A stretch of 64,000 bases of DNA, taken from contig NC_133536.1 in NCBI RefSeq assembly GCF_048544455.1, positions 27,964,152 to 28,028,151 on the forward strand, given 5' to 3'. The stretch is from Silene latifolia. Taxonomy: Eukaryota; Streptophyta; Magnoliopsida; Caryophyllales; Caryophyllaceae. Below the pieces are notes generated by a model. It was not told the DNA's origin. It saw only the letters and a list, made by a program, of their open reading frames with translations, and did no database searches. This document shows, piece by piece, positions 9,453-19,042 of this stretch (positions within the stretch are counted from its first letter, which is position 1; each line of letters opens with the position of its first letter). Made by a program: the position numbers and the translations under genes.

Positions 9453-11174
9453 ATGCCCGGCGAGGAAGACAAACGAGACCCACCTACGCACAAACCCCCT
9501 CTCCATCCCGTGTACACCGTTACCAACATTCAAAACAAGGTACGGGTACTCGACGGGACTAAGGTTTCCTATGCTTCATGGGTAAACCTGTTTACGCTCC
9601 ACGCTCGTGGTTATAAGGTGCTCCATCATATCGACGGCACCACTCCTCCTGCTAAGACCGATCCGTTGTATGATACGTGGTATGAAATCGACGCCCACGT
9701 CCTACAATGGATCTATGGTACTGTGTCCGATGACATATTACCCCGTATTCTTGAACCCGATTCCACCGCGCAACAAGCTTGGGATCGTGTCAAGGGTATC
9801 TTTCTTAACAATAAAGGAGCCCGCGCCGCCAGCCTCGAGCACGAGTTTAATAATCTCAAACTCGCTAATTTGCCGTCTTTTGATGCCTACTGTCAACGCT
9901 TACGAGAGTTGTCGGGTTCCCTGAAAGATGTCGGAGCTGCCATTGATGAGCAGCGTTTGGTTCTGCAATTTGTCCGTGGACTGCCTAAGGAGTACGACAC
10001 CGTCGCGGCATACATAAACCAAACCCTACCCACATATGAGACAGCCCGTAGCATGATCGAGTTGGAGATTCATCGCCAATCCAGCCGTGAGGAGCCCGCG
10101 GCCTTGGTTGCACCGACTTCCCCTCAGCCTGAACCCCGCACTTGGGACTCTGAAAACCCCAAAAAATCGCAGCCCCGTTCCAACAGCCGCCACAATGGAG
10201 GCAAACGTGGCCATGGTAAGGGAGGTGGAAGCCGTCATCAGTCGAAACAGACGACTCAAAACCCTGTTCCGATCCCTGCGTGGGGTCCCCTGCCTCAGTG
10301 GCCTCCAAATTGGACACCGCCACCGTGTCCCTATCCATCGTACCCCGGTTGGCCCTCTCCTTGGCCGCAGTGGCCCACGGGTCAGGCCCCTCCTTCTCGC
10401 AATTCTAACCGGACCAACAACAGGTCCAACTCACCCGGATATGGTCAGGCTCATATGGCTGCAAATGATGCTCAATTGACGGACCTCAGCCAAGCTTTCA
10501 ATGCTTTCAGCCTTCAACCGTATGCTGGCAGCCCATTTTACATGGACACAGGAGCTTCATCGCACCTCAGTGCGGACGCAGGTATGCTTCGTTCCCCACT
10601 CGATTTTAGTACGATTAAAAATATTTATGTCGGAAATGGTGAGAGCATTCCCGTTCTTGGTTCTGGTCACTCTACCCTCGCCACGCCTAATCGTTCCCTT
10701 CACCTAAACAATGTCCTTTATACGCCCAAAATAATTAAAAACCTCATATCCGTTCGTCAATTTACTAAAGATAATAATGTTTCCGTCGAATTTGATCCAT
10801 GTGGTTTTTCTGTGAAGGATTTAGCGAATGGGAATCTGATACTGAGGAGTAATAGTGACGGTGATCTTTATCCTGTGTCAGCCGCGTCCACCAACTCCAC
10901 GCCCGCAACCACGTCCAGTCCTACTATGCTTGCATTTTCTTCTAATATTTGGCACTCCCGTCTAGGACATCCAGGTCCTTATATTTTGAGTTTTCTTAAG
11001 TGTAATGCTAGTATTAATTCTAGTAGCAAACATGATTCTAAATTTTGTCATTCTTGTCAAATAAGCAAGCATAAACGTTTACCTTTCGTTGATTCTTTGT
11101 CCAACACGTATGCCCCCTTCGACATTATACATAGTGACCTTTGGACATCCCCTATCACTAGCAAAGCCGGGTAA
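9453..11174 (+). CDS. Copia gag-protease-integrase N-part (interrupted)
   Basis: A 573-codon frame. Residues about 20-210 are a Copia-type gag core of the UBN2 type (ARAASLEHEFNNLKL, RLVLQFVRGLPKEY). A K/R/H- and P-rich stretch follows at about 230-330. I see no CCHC zinc knuckle. The aspartic protease motif MDTGASSH begins near residue 363. The GAG-pre-integrase segment follows (WHSRLGHPG near 499, CHSCQ near 532), then the start of the integrase core with its first catalytic Asp (HSDLW, about 559). The frame ends at TAA 11172-11174, but the next codons continue integrase in the same frame. It is therefore a nonsense mutation inside a longer polyprotein, probably replacing an aromatic codon. 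Confidence 0.9.
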   Translation: MPGEEDKRDPPTHKPPLHPVYTVTNIQNKVRVLDGTKVSYASWVNLFTLHARGYKVLHHIDGTTPPAKTDPLYDTWYEIDAHVLQWIYGTVSDDILPRILEPDSTAQQAWDRVKGIFLNNKGARAASLEHEFNNLKLANLPSFDAYCQRLRELSGSLKDVGAAIDEQRLVLQFVRGLPKEYDTVAAYINQTLPTYETARSMIELEIHRQSSREEPAALVAPTSPQPEPRTWDSENPKKSQPRSNSRHNGGKRGHGKGGGSRHQSKQTTQNPVPIPAWGPLPQWPPNWTPPPCPYPSYPGWPSPWPQWPTGQAPPSRNSNRTNNRSNSPGYGQAHMAANDAQLTDLSQAFNAFSLQPYAGSPFYMDTGASSHLSADAGMLRSPLDFSTIKNIYVGNGESIPVLGSGHSTLATPNRSLHLNNVLYTPKIIKNLISVRQFTKDNNVSVEFDPCGFSVKDLANGNLILRSNSDGDLYPVSAASTNSTPATTSSPTMLAFSSNIWHSRLGHPGPYILSFLKCNASINSSSKHDSKFCHSCQISKHKRLPFVDSLSNTYAPFDIIHSDLWTSPITSKAG

Positions 11175-12173
11175 AAATACTACTTAATTTTAATTGACAA
11201 TTTCACACAATTTGTGTGGGTTTACCCGCTTAAATATAAATCCGAAACTTTCACCAAATTTCTCAATTTTCACAAATATGTCACCACTCAATTTCAATGC
11301 AATATCAAAGCTTTTCAATGTGATTTAGGACGAGAGTTCGATAATCATGAATTTCGAAAGTTTGCTGATCAACATGGCCTCATATTTCGTTTCTCATGTC
11401 CCCAAACTTCCCCTCAAAACGGTAAGGCTGAGCGCATGATTCGTCGCATCAATGAAATTGTCCTAGCTCTCTTGCATCACGCCTCTGTACCCCTTCTCCA
11501 TTGGGTCGATGCTCTTCATACGGCCGTCCACTTACACAATATCCTTCCCACTAAAATCCTCCAATACCGCTCTCCAACTTCCGCTCTCTACAATACCAAT
11601 CCCTCCTACTCTCACCTCCGTGTCTTTGGATGTGCCTGCTATCCGAATTTGTCCGCTAAAAGACCCCACAAACTTGCCCCTCGTTCTATTCGATGCGTTT
11701 TCCTAGGATACCCACCCGAATTTCGTGGTTACAAGTGTCTTGATCCGTCTAGTGGCAAACTCATTATCTCCCGTCACGTTACTTTTGATGAGTCCGTGTT
11801 TCCTTTCGCTAAATCCGATCAGACTCTCCATGTGACACCACCTTCTATCGACCCACATACCAGCTCCCTCACACCCGACCTTATTGATGCTTTCTTATCT
11901 CCACCACCTGCCCAACCACCACCCACCAACGACGACCCCCCTCCCTCGCCAACCCAGCCTCACACTCCCCGTACACCAGCCTCGACCTCCCCACAAACCA
12001 CTGACCCACCAACAAACCAGTCCCCTCCCTCGCCAAACCAGAGCCCCCTACCACCCAACAGACTCCACCTCCCTCAACACCTGCCTCCACCACACGGTCC
12101 CCACACAACACACATTCCCACATTTTCCAGCCTTCCACCGAACCCCCATCCACCTTTCGTGACCATAAAATGA
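11175..12173 (+). CDS. Copia integrase core and proline-rich tail
   Basis: Same frame as the upstream piece. It has the second integrase Asp (FQCDLGREF) and the Glu region (SPQNGKAERMI), so the DDE triad is present if the upstream stop is ignored. RVFGCACYPNLSAKRPHKLAPRS is the usual Copia segment after integrase. From about 11850 it becomes a low-complexity Pro/Thr/Ser linker. The frame ends at TGA 12171-12173, overlapping the ATG of the RT frame (ATGA). The linker indel that separates the frames is probably between 11880 and 12160. Confidence 0.9.
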   Translation, partial: KYYLILIDNFTQFVWVYPLKYKSETFTKFLNFHKYVTTQFQCNIKAFQCDLGREFDNHEFRKFADQHGLIFRFSCPQTSPQNGKAERMIRRINEIVLALLHHASVPLLHWVDALHTAVHLHNILPTKILQYRSPTSALYNTNPSYSHLRVFGCACYPNLSAKRPHKLAPRSIRCVFLGYPPEFRGYKCLDPSSGKLIISRHVTFDESVFPFAKSDQTLHVTPPSIDPHTSSLTPDLIDAFLSPPPAQPPPTNDDPPPSPTQPHTPRTPASTSPQTTDPPTNQSPPSPNQSPLPPNRLHLPQHLPPPHGPHTTHIPTFSSLPPNPHPPFVTIK

Positions 12174-13792
12174 CTACCCGAGCCATGAATGGGATTTTAA
12201 AACCCCGTGTCCTGACCGCTACCTCTTCGACCATATCACCCTTACCCAAAAGCCCTCACTTAGCTCTCCAGGACCCGAATTGGAATGCCGCCATGAATGA
12301 CGAATATCGTGCTTTAATCGCTAACAATACATGGGAACTCGTGCCACGTCCTTCTAATGCATCGATTATACGGTGTATGTGGCTTTATCGTCACAAATTT
12401 AAATCTGATGGCTCGTTACAGCGTTACAAAGCTCGCCTTGTGGTTAATGGTAAAAGTCAACAGGTGGGTATTGATTGCGATGAGACTTTTAGCCCCGTCG
12501 TAAAACCGACTACTATTCGAACTGTGCTTACTCTCGCTGTCTCTCGATCTTGGCCTATCCATCAATTGGATGTCAAAAATGCCTTTTTACATGGGGACCT
12601 CGTTGAAACCGTATATATGCACCAACCCCCTGGTTTTGTTGACCCGTCGGCCCCTACGCATGTCTGTCGCCTTCGTAAATCGCTTTATGGTCTTAAGCAA
12701 GCCCCCCGGGCTTGGTATCAACGGTTCGCGACATTTCTTTTATCGAAGGGTTTTCGTGGAAGTCTATGTGATCCCTCACTTTTTATTTTTCATAAAGGTA
12801 GTGACATGGCTTATTTACTTCTCTACGTCGATGACAACATTTTAACTGCGCCGAGTACGGCTTTGCTTCGACAAATTATTTCTAGTCTCTCGCAGGAATT
12901 TGTTATGTCTGACCTTGGTAGACTTCACCACTTTCTCGGGATACAAGTGACTCGCAGCTCCTCGGGTTTATTTCTTAATCAGACTCAGTATGCTCGTGAT
13001 ATACTCAGTCGTGCTTCTATGAGCTCTTGTAATCCCGTCTCTACTCCTGTTGATCCCGGGTCCAAATTAAGTGCCACGGCTGGCCCTCTTTTAGCCGATT
13101 CCACGCTCTATCGAAGCTTGGCTGGCGCGCTTCAATATCTCACATTTACCCGGCCCGACATTTCATATGCAGTTCAACAGGTTTGTTTATTTATGCACGC
13201 CCCCCGTGAGCCCCATTTTCAGTTTTTGAAACGTATTCTTCGCTATATTAAAGGCACCTTGGATTATGGCTTAACTATTACTAAGTCCGCAGCCCATTCG
13301 TTGACTGCTTATACGGATGCGGATTGGGGTGGGTGTCCTGACTCACGGCGTTCTACTTCCGGCTACTGTGTGTTCCTTGGTGATAACCTGGTGTCTTGGT
13401 CCTCTAAACGCCAAGTTACCGTATCTCGTTCTAGCGCGGAAGCCGAGTATAGGGGTGTCGCAAACGCGGTTGCCGAGACTAGTTGGCTACGAAATTTGTT
13501 ACTGGAGCTTCGGGTTCCAATCTCCAAAGCCACTCTTGTCTATTGTGATAATATCTCAGCTGTCTATCTTTCCGACAACCCAGTTCAACACCAGCGAACT
13601 AAGCACATAGAGCTTGATATACACTTCGTTCGCGAGCAAGTCCGACTAGGTAAGGTCAAGGTCCTTCACATTCCAGCTGACTATCAATATGCCGACATAT
13701 TCACAAAGGGCCTTCCCAAGTTCCTCTTCACGCGGTTCCGCTCCAGTCTTAGCGTCCGCTCTCCTCCCGCTACGACTGCGGGGGTGTATTAG
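12170..13792 (+). CDS. Copia reverse transcriptase and RNase H
   Basis: A 540-codon frame covering the complete Copia RT (RVT_2) and RNase H. WNAAMNDEYRALIANNTWEL opens the RT and VKNAFLHGDL is conserved. The active site YVDD is near residue 219, in LLLYVDDNILTA. RNase H begins near residue 381 (YTDADWGGCPDSRRSTSG) with SRSSAEAEYRGVA and a C-terminal HIPADYQYADIFTKGL. All recognised catalytic residues are present. It is out of frame with the upstream integrase by one base. It ends just before the polypurine tract and 3' LTR. Confidence 0.95.
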   Translation: MTTRAMNGILKPRVLTATSSTISPLPKSPHLALQDPNWNAAMNDEYRALIANNTWELVPRPSNASIIRCMWLYRHKFKSDGSLQRYKARLVVNGKSQQVGIDCDETFSPVVKPTTIRTVLTLAVSRSWPIHQLDVKNAFLHGDLVETVYMHQPPGFVDPSAPTHVCRLRKSLYGLKQAPRAWYQRFATFLLSKGFRGSLCDPSLFIFHKGSDMAYLLLYVDDNILTAPSTALLRQIISSLSQEFVMSDLGRLHHFLGIQVTRSSSGLFLNQTQYARDILSRASMSSCNPVSTPVDPGSKLSATAGPLLADSTLYRSLAGALQYLTFTRPDISYAVQQVCLFMHAPREPHFQFLKRILRYIKGTLDYGLTITKSAAHSLTAYTDADWGGCPDSRRSTSGYCVFLGDNLVSWSSKRQVTVSRSSAEAEYRGVANAVAETSWLRNLLLELRVPISKATLVYCDNISAVYLSDNPVQHQRTKHIELDIHFVREQVRLGKVKVLHIPADYQYADIFTKGLPKFLFTRFRSSLSVRSPPATTAGVY

Positions 13793-13794
13793 CA
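13778..13794 (+). promoter_or_regulatory. Copia polypurine tract region
   Basis: GCGGGGGTGTATTAGCA lies directly upstream of the 3' LTR, in the position of the plus-strand primer. The GGGGG core is the likely tract. Confidence 0.6.
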
Positions 13795-13961
13795 TATTAA
13801 ATATATGATTTGTATAGATATTAGTTAAGTGTATATCTTGTTTATATTGTTGCTTTAGTTAGCTTGATTCATGCCTTGTATATAGGATATTATTGTTATC
13901 TTTGTAACTATATAAGCATGTGAATAATACTCTCCCAAATCAGGGATTAAGCCATCTTATA
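13795..13961 (+). repeat. Copia 3' LTR
   Basis: 167 bp, identical by eye to 9189-9355. It is followed by the AACAA target duplication (13962-13966), after which the F-box frame resumes. Confidence 0.95.
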
Positions 13962-14530
13962 AACAAGTCTTCGATTGATGGGCAACAACTTAATAGCCAT
14001 TCCAATATTCCATAATCAACCACACCTAGTTTAAGTTCTTTCAGATTCGAAAGAATTATTGGATGCGAAACGAATTGATCGAACTCTTCAAAATAAATAT
14101 AATCCAAGTTAAGTGATACCAACGACTGAATTTGAAAAATGTTTGGTGGGAACACCTTGTCACCATAGAAACAACAAGTTGATCTAATCTCGACGTGTTG
14201 GAAGTTACGAGCACGTAGTCGACGAGCCCATGAGTGTAAGATAGCCCTTATGGAAGGTTTTTCAAAAAGGGCATGGTGAAGATGAATACAAAAAGTGTTG
14301 GTAGAGGGTGTGGTGAATATTGTGAAGACATTATCAAGGATGTTCCAAAACTCGGAAAAATTGTACTTAACAGGTTCGGAAAGATCGATGAAGAAAGTAG
14401 AATCGGAAATAGTAAAGTTGGTGTGTTGAGGACATTTTAGGAGGGAGATAATTATATTAAGGATGTCATAAGGTAAAGAGATCGATCTATGGTGTTGTAC
14501 GATTGATTGGTCATTAGGGTTTTGTTCCAT
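13962..14530 (-). pseudogene. F-box/LRR gene, 5' half (split by Copia)
   Basis: The minus-strand frame begins at ATG 14530. Residues 15-35 are an F-box helix (RSISLPYDILNIIISLL). Then come FTIFTTPSTNTFCIHL, RAILHSWARRLRARNFQHVEI and leucine-rich segments (IQSLVSLNLDYIYF, LKELKLGVVDYGILEWLLSCCPSIEDLF). The Leu/Trp pattern is typical of plant F-box/LRR (FBD-type) proteins that select SCF ubiquitin-ligase substrates. The gene sequence is interrupted exactly at the AACAA target site, and only four codons of LTR follow before a stop. The rest of the gene is at 8561-9188. Pairing both halves gives one continuous gene before insertion, apart from a frame change near 9000. Confidence 0.85.
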
Positions 14531-14539
14531 TGTTGATCA

Positions 14540-14680
14540 AAGTGTAGATTAAACTTCAGGATTGGAGAGCTACGGCATGGTCATTAGGGTTTAATGGTTT
14601 ATGATGCTTACTTGCTTGGAGAGCTACGTGCTAAGTAATGATTAAAATAAATCACATAATTAAGAACGTAATTTATTTTC
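14540..14680. other. Short intergenic, no gene
   Basis: 5' flank of the F-box gene. I saw no clear TATA box or further coding. The phrases GGTCATTAGGGTTT and TTGGAGAGCTACG each occur twice (about 14510-14640), a minor local duplication. Confidence 0.4.
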
Positions 14681-15472
14681 GCAGTACAATTTTTACTCAT
14701 TACAGTACTTTTTACACTAACCTTTCCATTTCTTTACCCTTCAATAAAAAACATCAAATCTAATTCTCTCCACCTTCCCTCCATTGTCGAGACTTTAAAC
14801 TTCGTCAACCTCCTTAAAATTCTTCAATTATGAACGATAATTCAAATGAATAGCATGTATTTAATTCGTTAATCTCATATGAATAAATTAATTGACTCTT
14901 CCTTACAATTTTATTCCTTTTTAATTAAAAATCCCTTTTTAATTAGGGTTTATATATCTATATTAATCAAGGGCTAATTAGTGCGTTATGGCCGTATGGC
15001 GTATGGTGGGCTTATTTGTGGTGCTTTATGAACAGGCGTGGCCGGTGTGCATCGGCATTAGTCTGCCGGTGACGTAAGAGTCGCCATGGGAGCATGGTAG
15101 ATGGTAATGGTGTTTGGCGTGGATTTGCTTTTGTTCAATGTATTGTGCAGTAATGCACTAATGCCTTGAATTCACGTACGATGGTAATTGTGTTTGTGGT
15201 GGAGTGGTCTATTTTTTTTACTCAATTTTTTTTTTCAATGCAGTACGTATAAGTTTACGAATATAGTATGTATTTGTAAAGATAATTCATGAACGAAGTA
15301 CATAATTTATCAATGTAGTACATGATTAATTAGGGTGGGTGACATTAGAGGATTATGGGTAAGTGAAATTAGAGAAAATATTTTAGAGAGAAGTTAGAGA
15401 GGGAAAATGGGAGGGGAAATGAGAGGGGTATAATTGTCAATATTGTACTGCGATGAGTAAAATGCGTACTGC
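14681..15472. mobile_element. Possible TIR element, unclassified
   Basis: The ends GCAGTACAATTTTTACTCAT (14681) and, read in reverse, GCAGTACGCATTTTACTCAT (from 15472) form imperfect inverted repeats of about 28 bp, each continuing to a second CAGTAC. I could not find a target duplication, so the limits and superfamily are unknown. The interior has no protein-like frame. It contains a GA-rich stretch (about 15370-15430) and ACGTAC/CATGAAC motifs. Confidence 0.4.
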
Positions 15473-16350
15473 AAAAATCAGCACCCATTAAGAATAATGG
15501 GCCAAATTAAGTATGGATCGGGTGTGGGTTACAGGCCTTGTGACATCTAACACAAATACGAACACGACACAATGATGACTGTGTTTTTATAACTTAGACG
15601 GAATTTGGGTTTTATAATAATATTAGTAAATAAAAAATATATTCAGTCTTTTTTTTACGGAATTACTTTTTCATATACACTTTTCAATTAAATTCCCATC
15701 AAATACCGTTTTTAAGTAACCTAAAACCTAATCTAATTACTGCAACGAATTGAATAATACATAGTAGAATTTAGTTTTCCAACTAATGAAATAGTTTACT
15801 GTCAAATCATTTTAATTGTTGAAGTAAAGTTAATGAAAAAGTTAATTCTCTACCATTTTAACCAATTCAATCTATACATGGAGTACTCACGTTGTATGCT
15901 GCGATTTCTTGCGGCTTTTCTTTGTCTTTGCTGTCAAACCAATTGATTTGATTTGTAACATAAATCTTTTGATAACCTATTTCCACGTGATGGATTGAGG
16001 TTCATCGCAAAATGGCGGTATCACAATTAAACTGCCGGATCCACTAATTTCTACAAATTGGTTTTGGGATTAACATTGTTTTAAGTTGTTAATTTATGTT
16101 CAATTCAAGAACACTACAAATAACATGACTTTTTTTCGTGGTATAAGTTCATGATGGCCGGCGCGGTGGGTGGCGGGAGCAAAGAGGGTATGCCGGAGGG
16201 TGGGGTTGGTTATTAGAGGAAGGGTAGGCTGGTGGGTGAGGAGAGAGGAGTGGATAATTGGTCTTGAGTCGAGTGGGAGGGATGAGAATAATGATGAGGG
16301 TAAAATCGTAAAAAGTGTATCTGAAAGAGTAAAATCCTTATGTGAAAAGG
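15473..16350. other. Intergenic, no supported gene
   Basis: AT-rich apart from a G-rich patch at 16150-16270 (GGCGCGGTGGGTGGCGGGAG). The 63-codon frame there is low complexity (Arg, Gly, Trp) with no recognisable domain. I do not call it a gene. Confidence 0.4.
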
Positions 16351-16351
16351 T

Positions 16352-16592
16352 ACATCGATGAGAATATCAAGGTTACAAATAAATGGCACATCGATGAGAA
16401 TATTAAGATGAAACCGGATCATAAGATCGTAAAATTGAAGGATTGTATTATGATCCTACCTTTTGGATTTTCAAATAAATGCCATATCGATGAGAATATC
16501 AAGGCTACAAATAATTTGAACGAATGGAGTAAAAATATTCATGCATATCTCGTATATTTTGTAAATATTCATGCATATCTAGTATATTTTGT
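16352..16592. repeat. Short direct repeats
   Basis: CATCGATGAGAATATCAAG or a near match occurs at about 16354, 16388 and 16486, partly within a 31-bp repeat that includes AAATAAATGGCA. A separate 28-bp tandem duplication (ATATTCATGCATATCTNGTATATTTTGTA) sits at 16536-16592. A derived frame reads IDENIK repeats but has no known domain. Confidence 0.65.
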
Positions 16593-16631
16593 ATTACCTA
16601 AATTAAGGATTGTATTTACTAATTAAATTAT

Positions 16632-16816
16632 GGGTTTTTCTAACGTGTTCACTAAGGGCACACATTAATAACCTAAATATGGTAAGATTTGCAAGAGATT
16701 CTCATTAATTATGGTAAAAATGAGTTTATACTTGAATATTTGATGAAAATCTCTTTCAAATCTTACCATATTTAGATTATTAATGTGTGCCCTTATGGCA
16801 CACGTTACAAAAACCC
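16632..16816. mobile_element. MULE-type MITE with perfect 9-bp TSD
   Basis: A 185-bp element with ends GGGTTTTTCTAACGTG and CACGTTACAAAAACCC. Arms are complementary for about 65 bp, including GGGCACACATTAATAA and CTAAATATGGTAAGATTTG. It is flanked by TTAAATTAT (16623-16631 and 16817-16825), a perfect 9-bp target duplication. TIR length and TSD size fit a Mutator-like MITE. A 60-codon frame inside is a by-product of the arms. Confidence 0.9.
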
Positions 16817-16825
16817 TTAAATTAT

Positions 16826-17349
16826 TGACTCCAATGATTTTAGGCATAATGAGTGGGATTGTAATCTCCTAACTTAGCAGAGTCCTCTTATATATATTGG
16901 ATGCTAAACTGATGAAATAAATCTCCCTATATATTACGAGAATAAAAACTACGAAAAATTTTCTCTCCAAAGTGCACTTACTTAAATAAGGAAATAAATA
17001 ATTTTTCTTTCATTAAACCATTATCCTTACATTAAACTATAATATTTTCATTAAAATGTAAATTTAATATTTTTAATTGAAATAAAAGATGGTTTGAAAA
17101 TTAGAAAATAAAATCATTAAAATACACATTTCATAAAATTACCCCAGGATCAAATTTTTTTTTTCTCAAATCAAAATGCAATGAGGTGAAATGAAATTAA
17201 TGAGATGTTAATCTATTTTGGATAAAACTCAATTAACGGTTATTATGATTATATCAATTTATCTTATCTGATTTCGTTAACAACGTCATCATTTAATGTT
17301 GATGTTTTTAGTGGATGGAGTAATATAATACGAGTATTATTTTAAAAAA
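16826..17349. other. AT-rich intergenic, nothing recognised
   Basis: Very AT-rich with A and T runs. No frame, RNA gene or clear repeat structure was found. Confidence 0.5.
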
Positions 17350-17755
17350 TAATTGATAGGTGGGTAGAAGTCGTCGTACCCAATCAAACAAATTCTCAAC
17401 TAGTAAGGGTAGTCGAGATCGAAACACAAAGAGATCAAGTATTGAGTACTTGTTTTGTCTTAGATTATAGATTAGCTACGCGAATCAAGAACATGATTGA
17501 TATTAAACTAATTAAATAAAGGACTAACTAAGACTACTAAACTAAATAAAACAAGTAATATAAATATTGTTTTAAGCAATAAAGAAAGGTCTAGGGTTTG
17601 ATACTTTGATTACACCACCAGCATTCATAATCACCATATTAGTTCCGCCAATTACACATTTTAGGGCAATTAGTAAGGGGAAAAACCTCTAATTTGCCTA
17701 TTAACTCCCTCCCGAGCTCATAATAGGACACTAGTATCCCCGACTCAACTCCCTC
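17350..17755. repeat. LTR-like remnant, left of CACTA-1
   Basis: This stretch and 61888-62560 form one continuous sequence if CACTA-1 and one CTC are removed. Its organisation resembles the Gypsy-2 LTR: a GATCGAAAC/CACAAAGAG leader, then CGCGAATCAAGAACATG, AACTCCCTCCCGAGCTCATAATAGGACACTAG (compare CTCCCTTCCGGTCTCGCACTAGGACACTAG in Gypsy-2). I infer a diverged Athila-type LTR, the oldest layer of the nest. Its left border is uncertain; TGATAGG near 17354 is a candidate. Confidence 0.5.
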
Positions 17756-17774
17756 CACTACAAGAAACCGGTCA

Positions 17775-18005
17775 TTTACCAACCAAATATTACCGACCGA
17801 CTCCACAAACGGTCGCTAACGTTAATTACCGACCGACTTCAGTCGGCAAAAATATAGCGGTTGGAAAATTACCTACCGAATTGCTTGCGGTAGGAAAAAT
17901 AAACATAGCGGTCTCTATTGATATAATTACCGACCGATTTGCACTAAATTACCCACCGATATGTCAATCGGTCAGTAAATTCTCAGATCTAGAAAAAAAA
18001 AACCG
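17775..18005. repeat. CACTA-1 left subterminal repeat array
   Basis: Multiple copies of ACCGACCGA, GTCGGCAA and CGGT motifs in both orientations behind the TIR. In En/Spm these subterminal repeats bind the TNPA protein. Matching motifs lie at 52930-53105 and 61675-61870. Confidence 0.8.
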
Positions 18006-18066
18006 ACCAAGTCTTCTTATTGTTAGACAAACAATACTCCACAACCATTATCTCTCATCACTAAGA

Positions 18067-18190
18067 CACTAAAACCCGACTCTCGCCTACCCACCACTCA
18101 CCACGCCACCGTTGCACCAGACACCACCATCGAACAAACCCTTGATGCCGCTGCACCCCACGCCGCCACCGTCGCCGACTGCTTCCTCTT
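18067..18190 (+). other. CACTA-1 C-rich leader (probable transcript 5' end)
   Basis: A CCACC/CGCCGCC-rich stretch with strong C bias (CACGCCACCGTTGCACCAG and similar), followed by T-rich sequence. CACTA-2 (53755-53860) and CACTA-3 (minus strand, about 48300-48440) have comparable leaders at similar positions. It is probably the start of the transposon transcript. No reliable ORF. Confidence 0.5.
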
Positions 18191-18466
18191 CTTTGTTTTT
18201 TTATTCCTAATTTCTTTTAGGTATGTGCTTTCCTTAATTTTTTTTGTTGTTAGTTGTTTTAATAATGTATATAATTGTTGTATACACATAATTTTGTGTA
18301 AGAATTGTTATTTGTGTTAGTTTTGAATGTAATTTTAGATTTGTTTAAGTTAGAGTTAGGGTTTGATGAAATTGGGGGCTTTTTGTTTTGTTCATTTGTG
18401 GTGATGGAGATTTTATGTTGTTAATGTTTATTAAAAGTGATAGAACTTTATTATGCCTATGGCATG

Positions 18467-19042
18467 TGTTCCGGGTGTAATTCCGAAGCAAGTATTGTTA
18501 CCACTCGTGGCTTGTAGAATGATGTCTTTGACTGAATCCTCCTTTTGGCTTCTCCTGAAACAATGAACAAACTGAGGGCTCGGCTTTGGCCGAGCGTACT
18601 CACTCCGACGCCCAAGTCAGTGAACTTAAAGAGATAAGTTATGTGTTACTTGGCTAAGTATATATTGTAGAGAGATAAGGAAGATATTACCAGATTATAG
18701 GGTATTTAGGTTATGATTTTGGGATCCTTTCCTCAATGAGGGTTGAGGAGTATTTATAAACTTTCACCTTTTGTCACGTAGTGGCCAAGTGGCCAAGTGG
18801 CTAGCAGGTGGAAAGACCATTCTGCCCTCGGCCGAGGGACCCGTGGCAGGCCGGCCGAGGGGTCTTGGATATGAGTACGCGGATATGTGCCCCGGCTGGC
18901 TAGTTGTCCCAGCCGAGACCCAAGTGACAGGCCGACAGGCTGCGTCGGCTAAATTTCATCCAAGTCGTTGACTTGTCAGTGGATATCTTTGACCTTGCTC
19001 AATATGTTGACTCGGTCAGCGGGTGCAGAATATGCCCCATCA
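18467..19042 (-). repeat. Gypsy-1 3' LTR
   Basis: 576 bp. On the minus strand it begins TGATGGGGCATATTC and ends CCCGGAACA. TATAAATA lies on the minus strand at 18751-18758. The purine-rich GGGGGCAAAT (minus, 19043-19052) directly precedes it as the polypurine tract. It is nearly identical to 50583-51158 except for a scrambled-looking patch at about 18933-18962. Confidence 0.93.

Larger units (their letters stand above)
9189..13961 (+). mobile_element. Copia LTR retrotransposon, recent insertion
   Basis: A complete 4773-bp Copia element. The LTRs (9189-9355 and 13795-13961) are 167 bp and appear identical. The target duplication AACAA is perfect (9184-9188 and 13962-13966). A primer-binding site resembling initiator-Met tRNA (TGGTATCAGTAG) starts directly after the 5' LTR. 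The domain order protease, integrase, RT, RNase H defines Copia. The coding region is broken by a TAA at 11172 and a frame change before 12170, so this copy is unlikely to be autonomous. It interrupts an F-box gene lying on the other strand. Confidence 0.97.

Noticed and set aside
10087..10479. 130-codon frame overlapping Copia gag
   Set aside because: Shadow frame of gag in GC-rich sequence. No domain.
16170..16361. 63-codon Arg/Trp-rich frame
   Set aside because: Composition-driven frame in a G-rich patch with no homolog or regulatory context.
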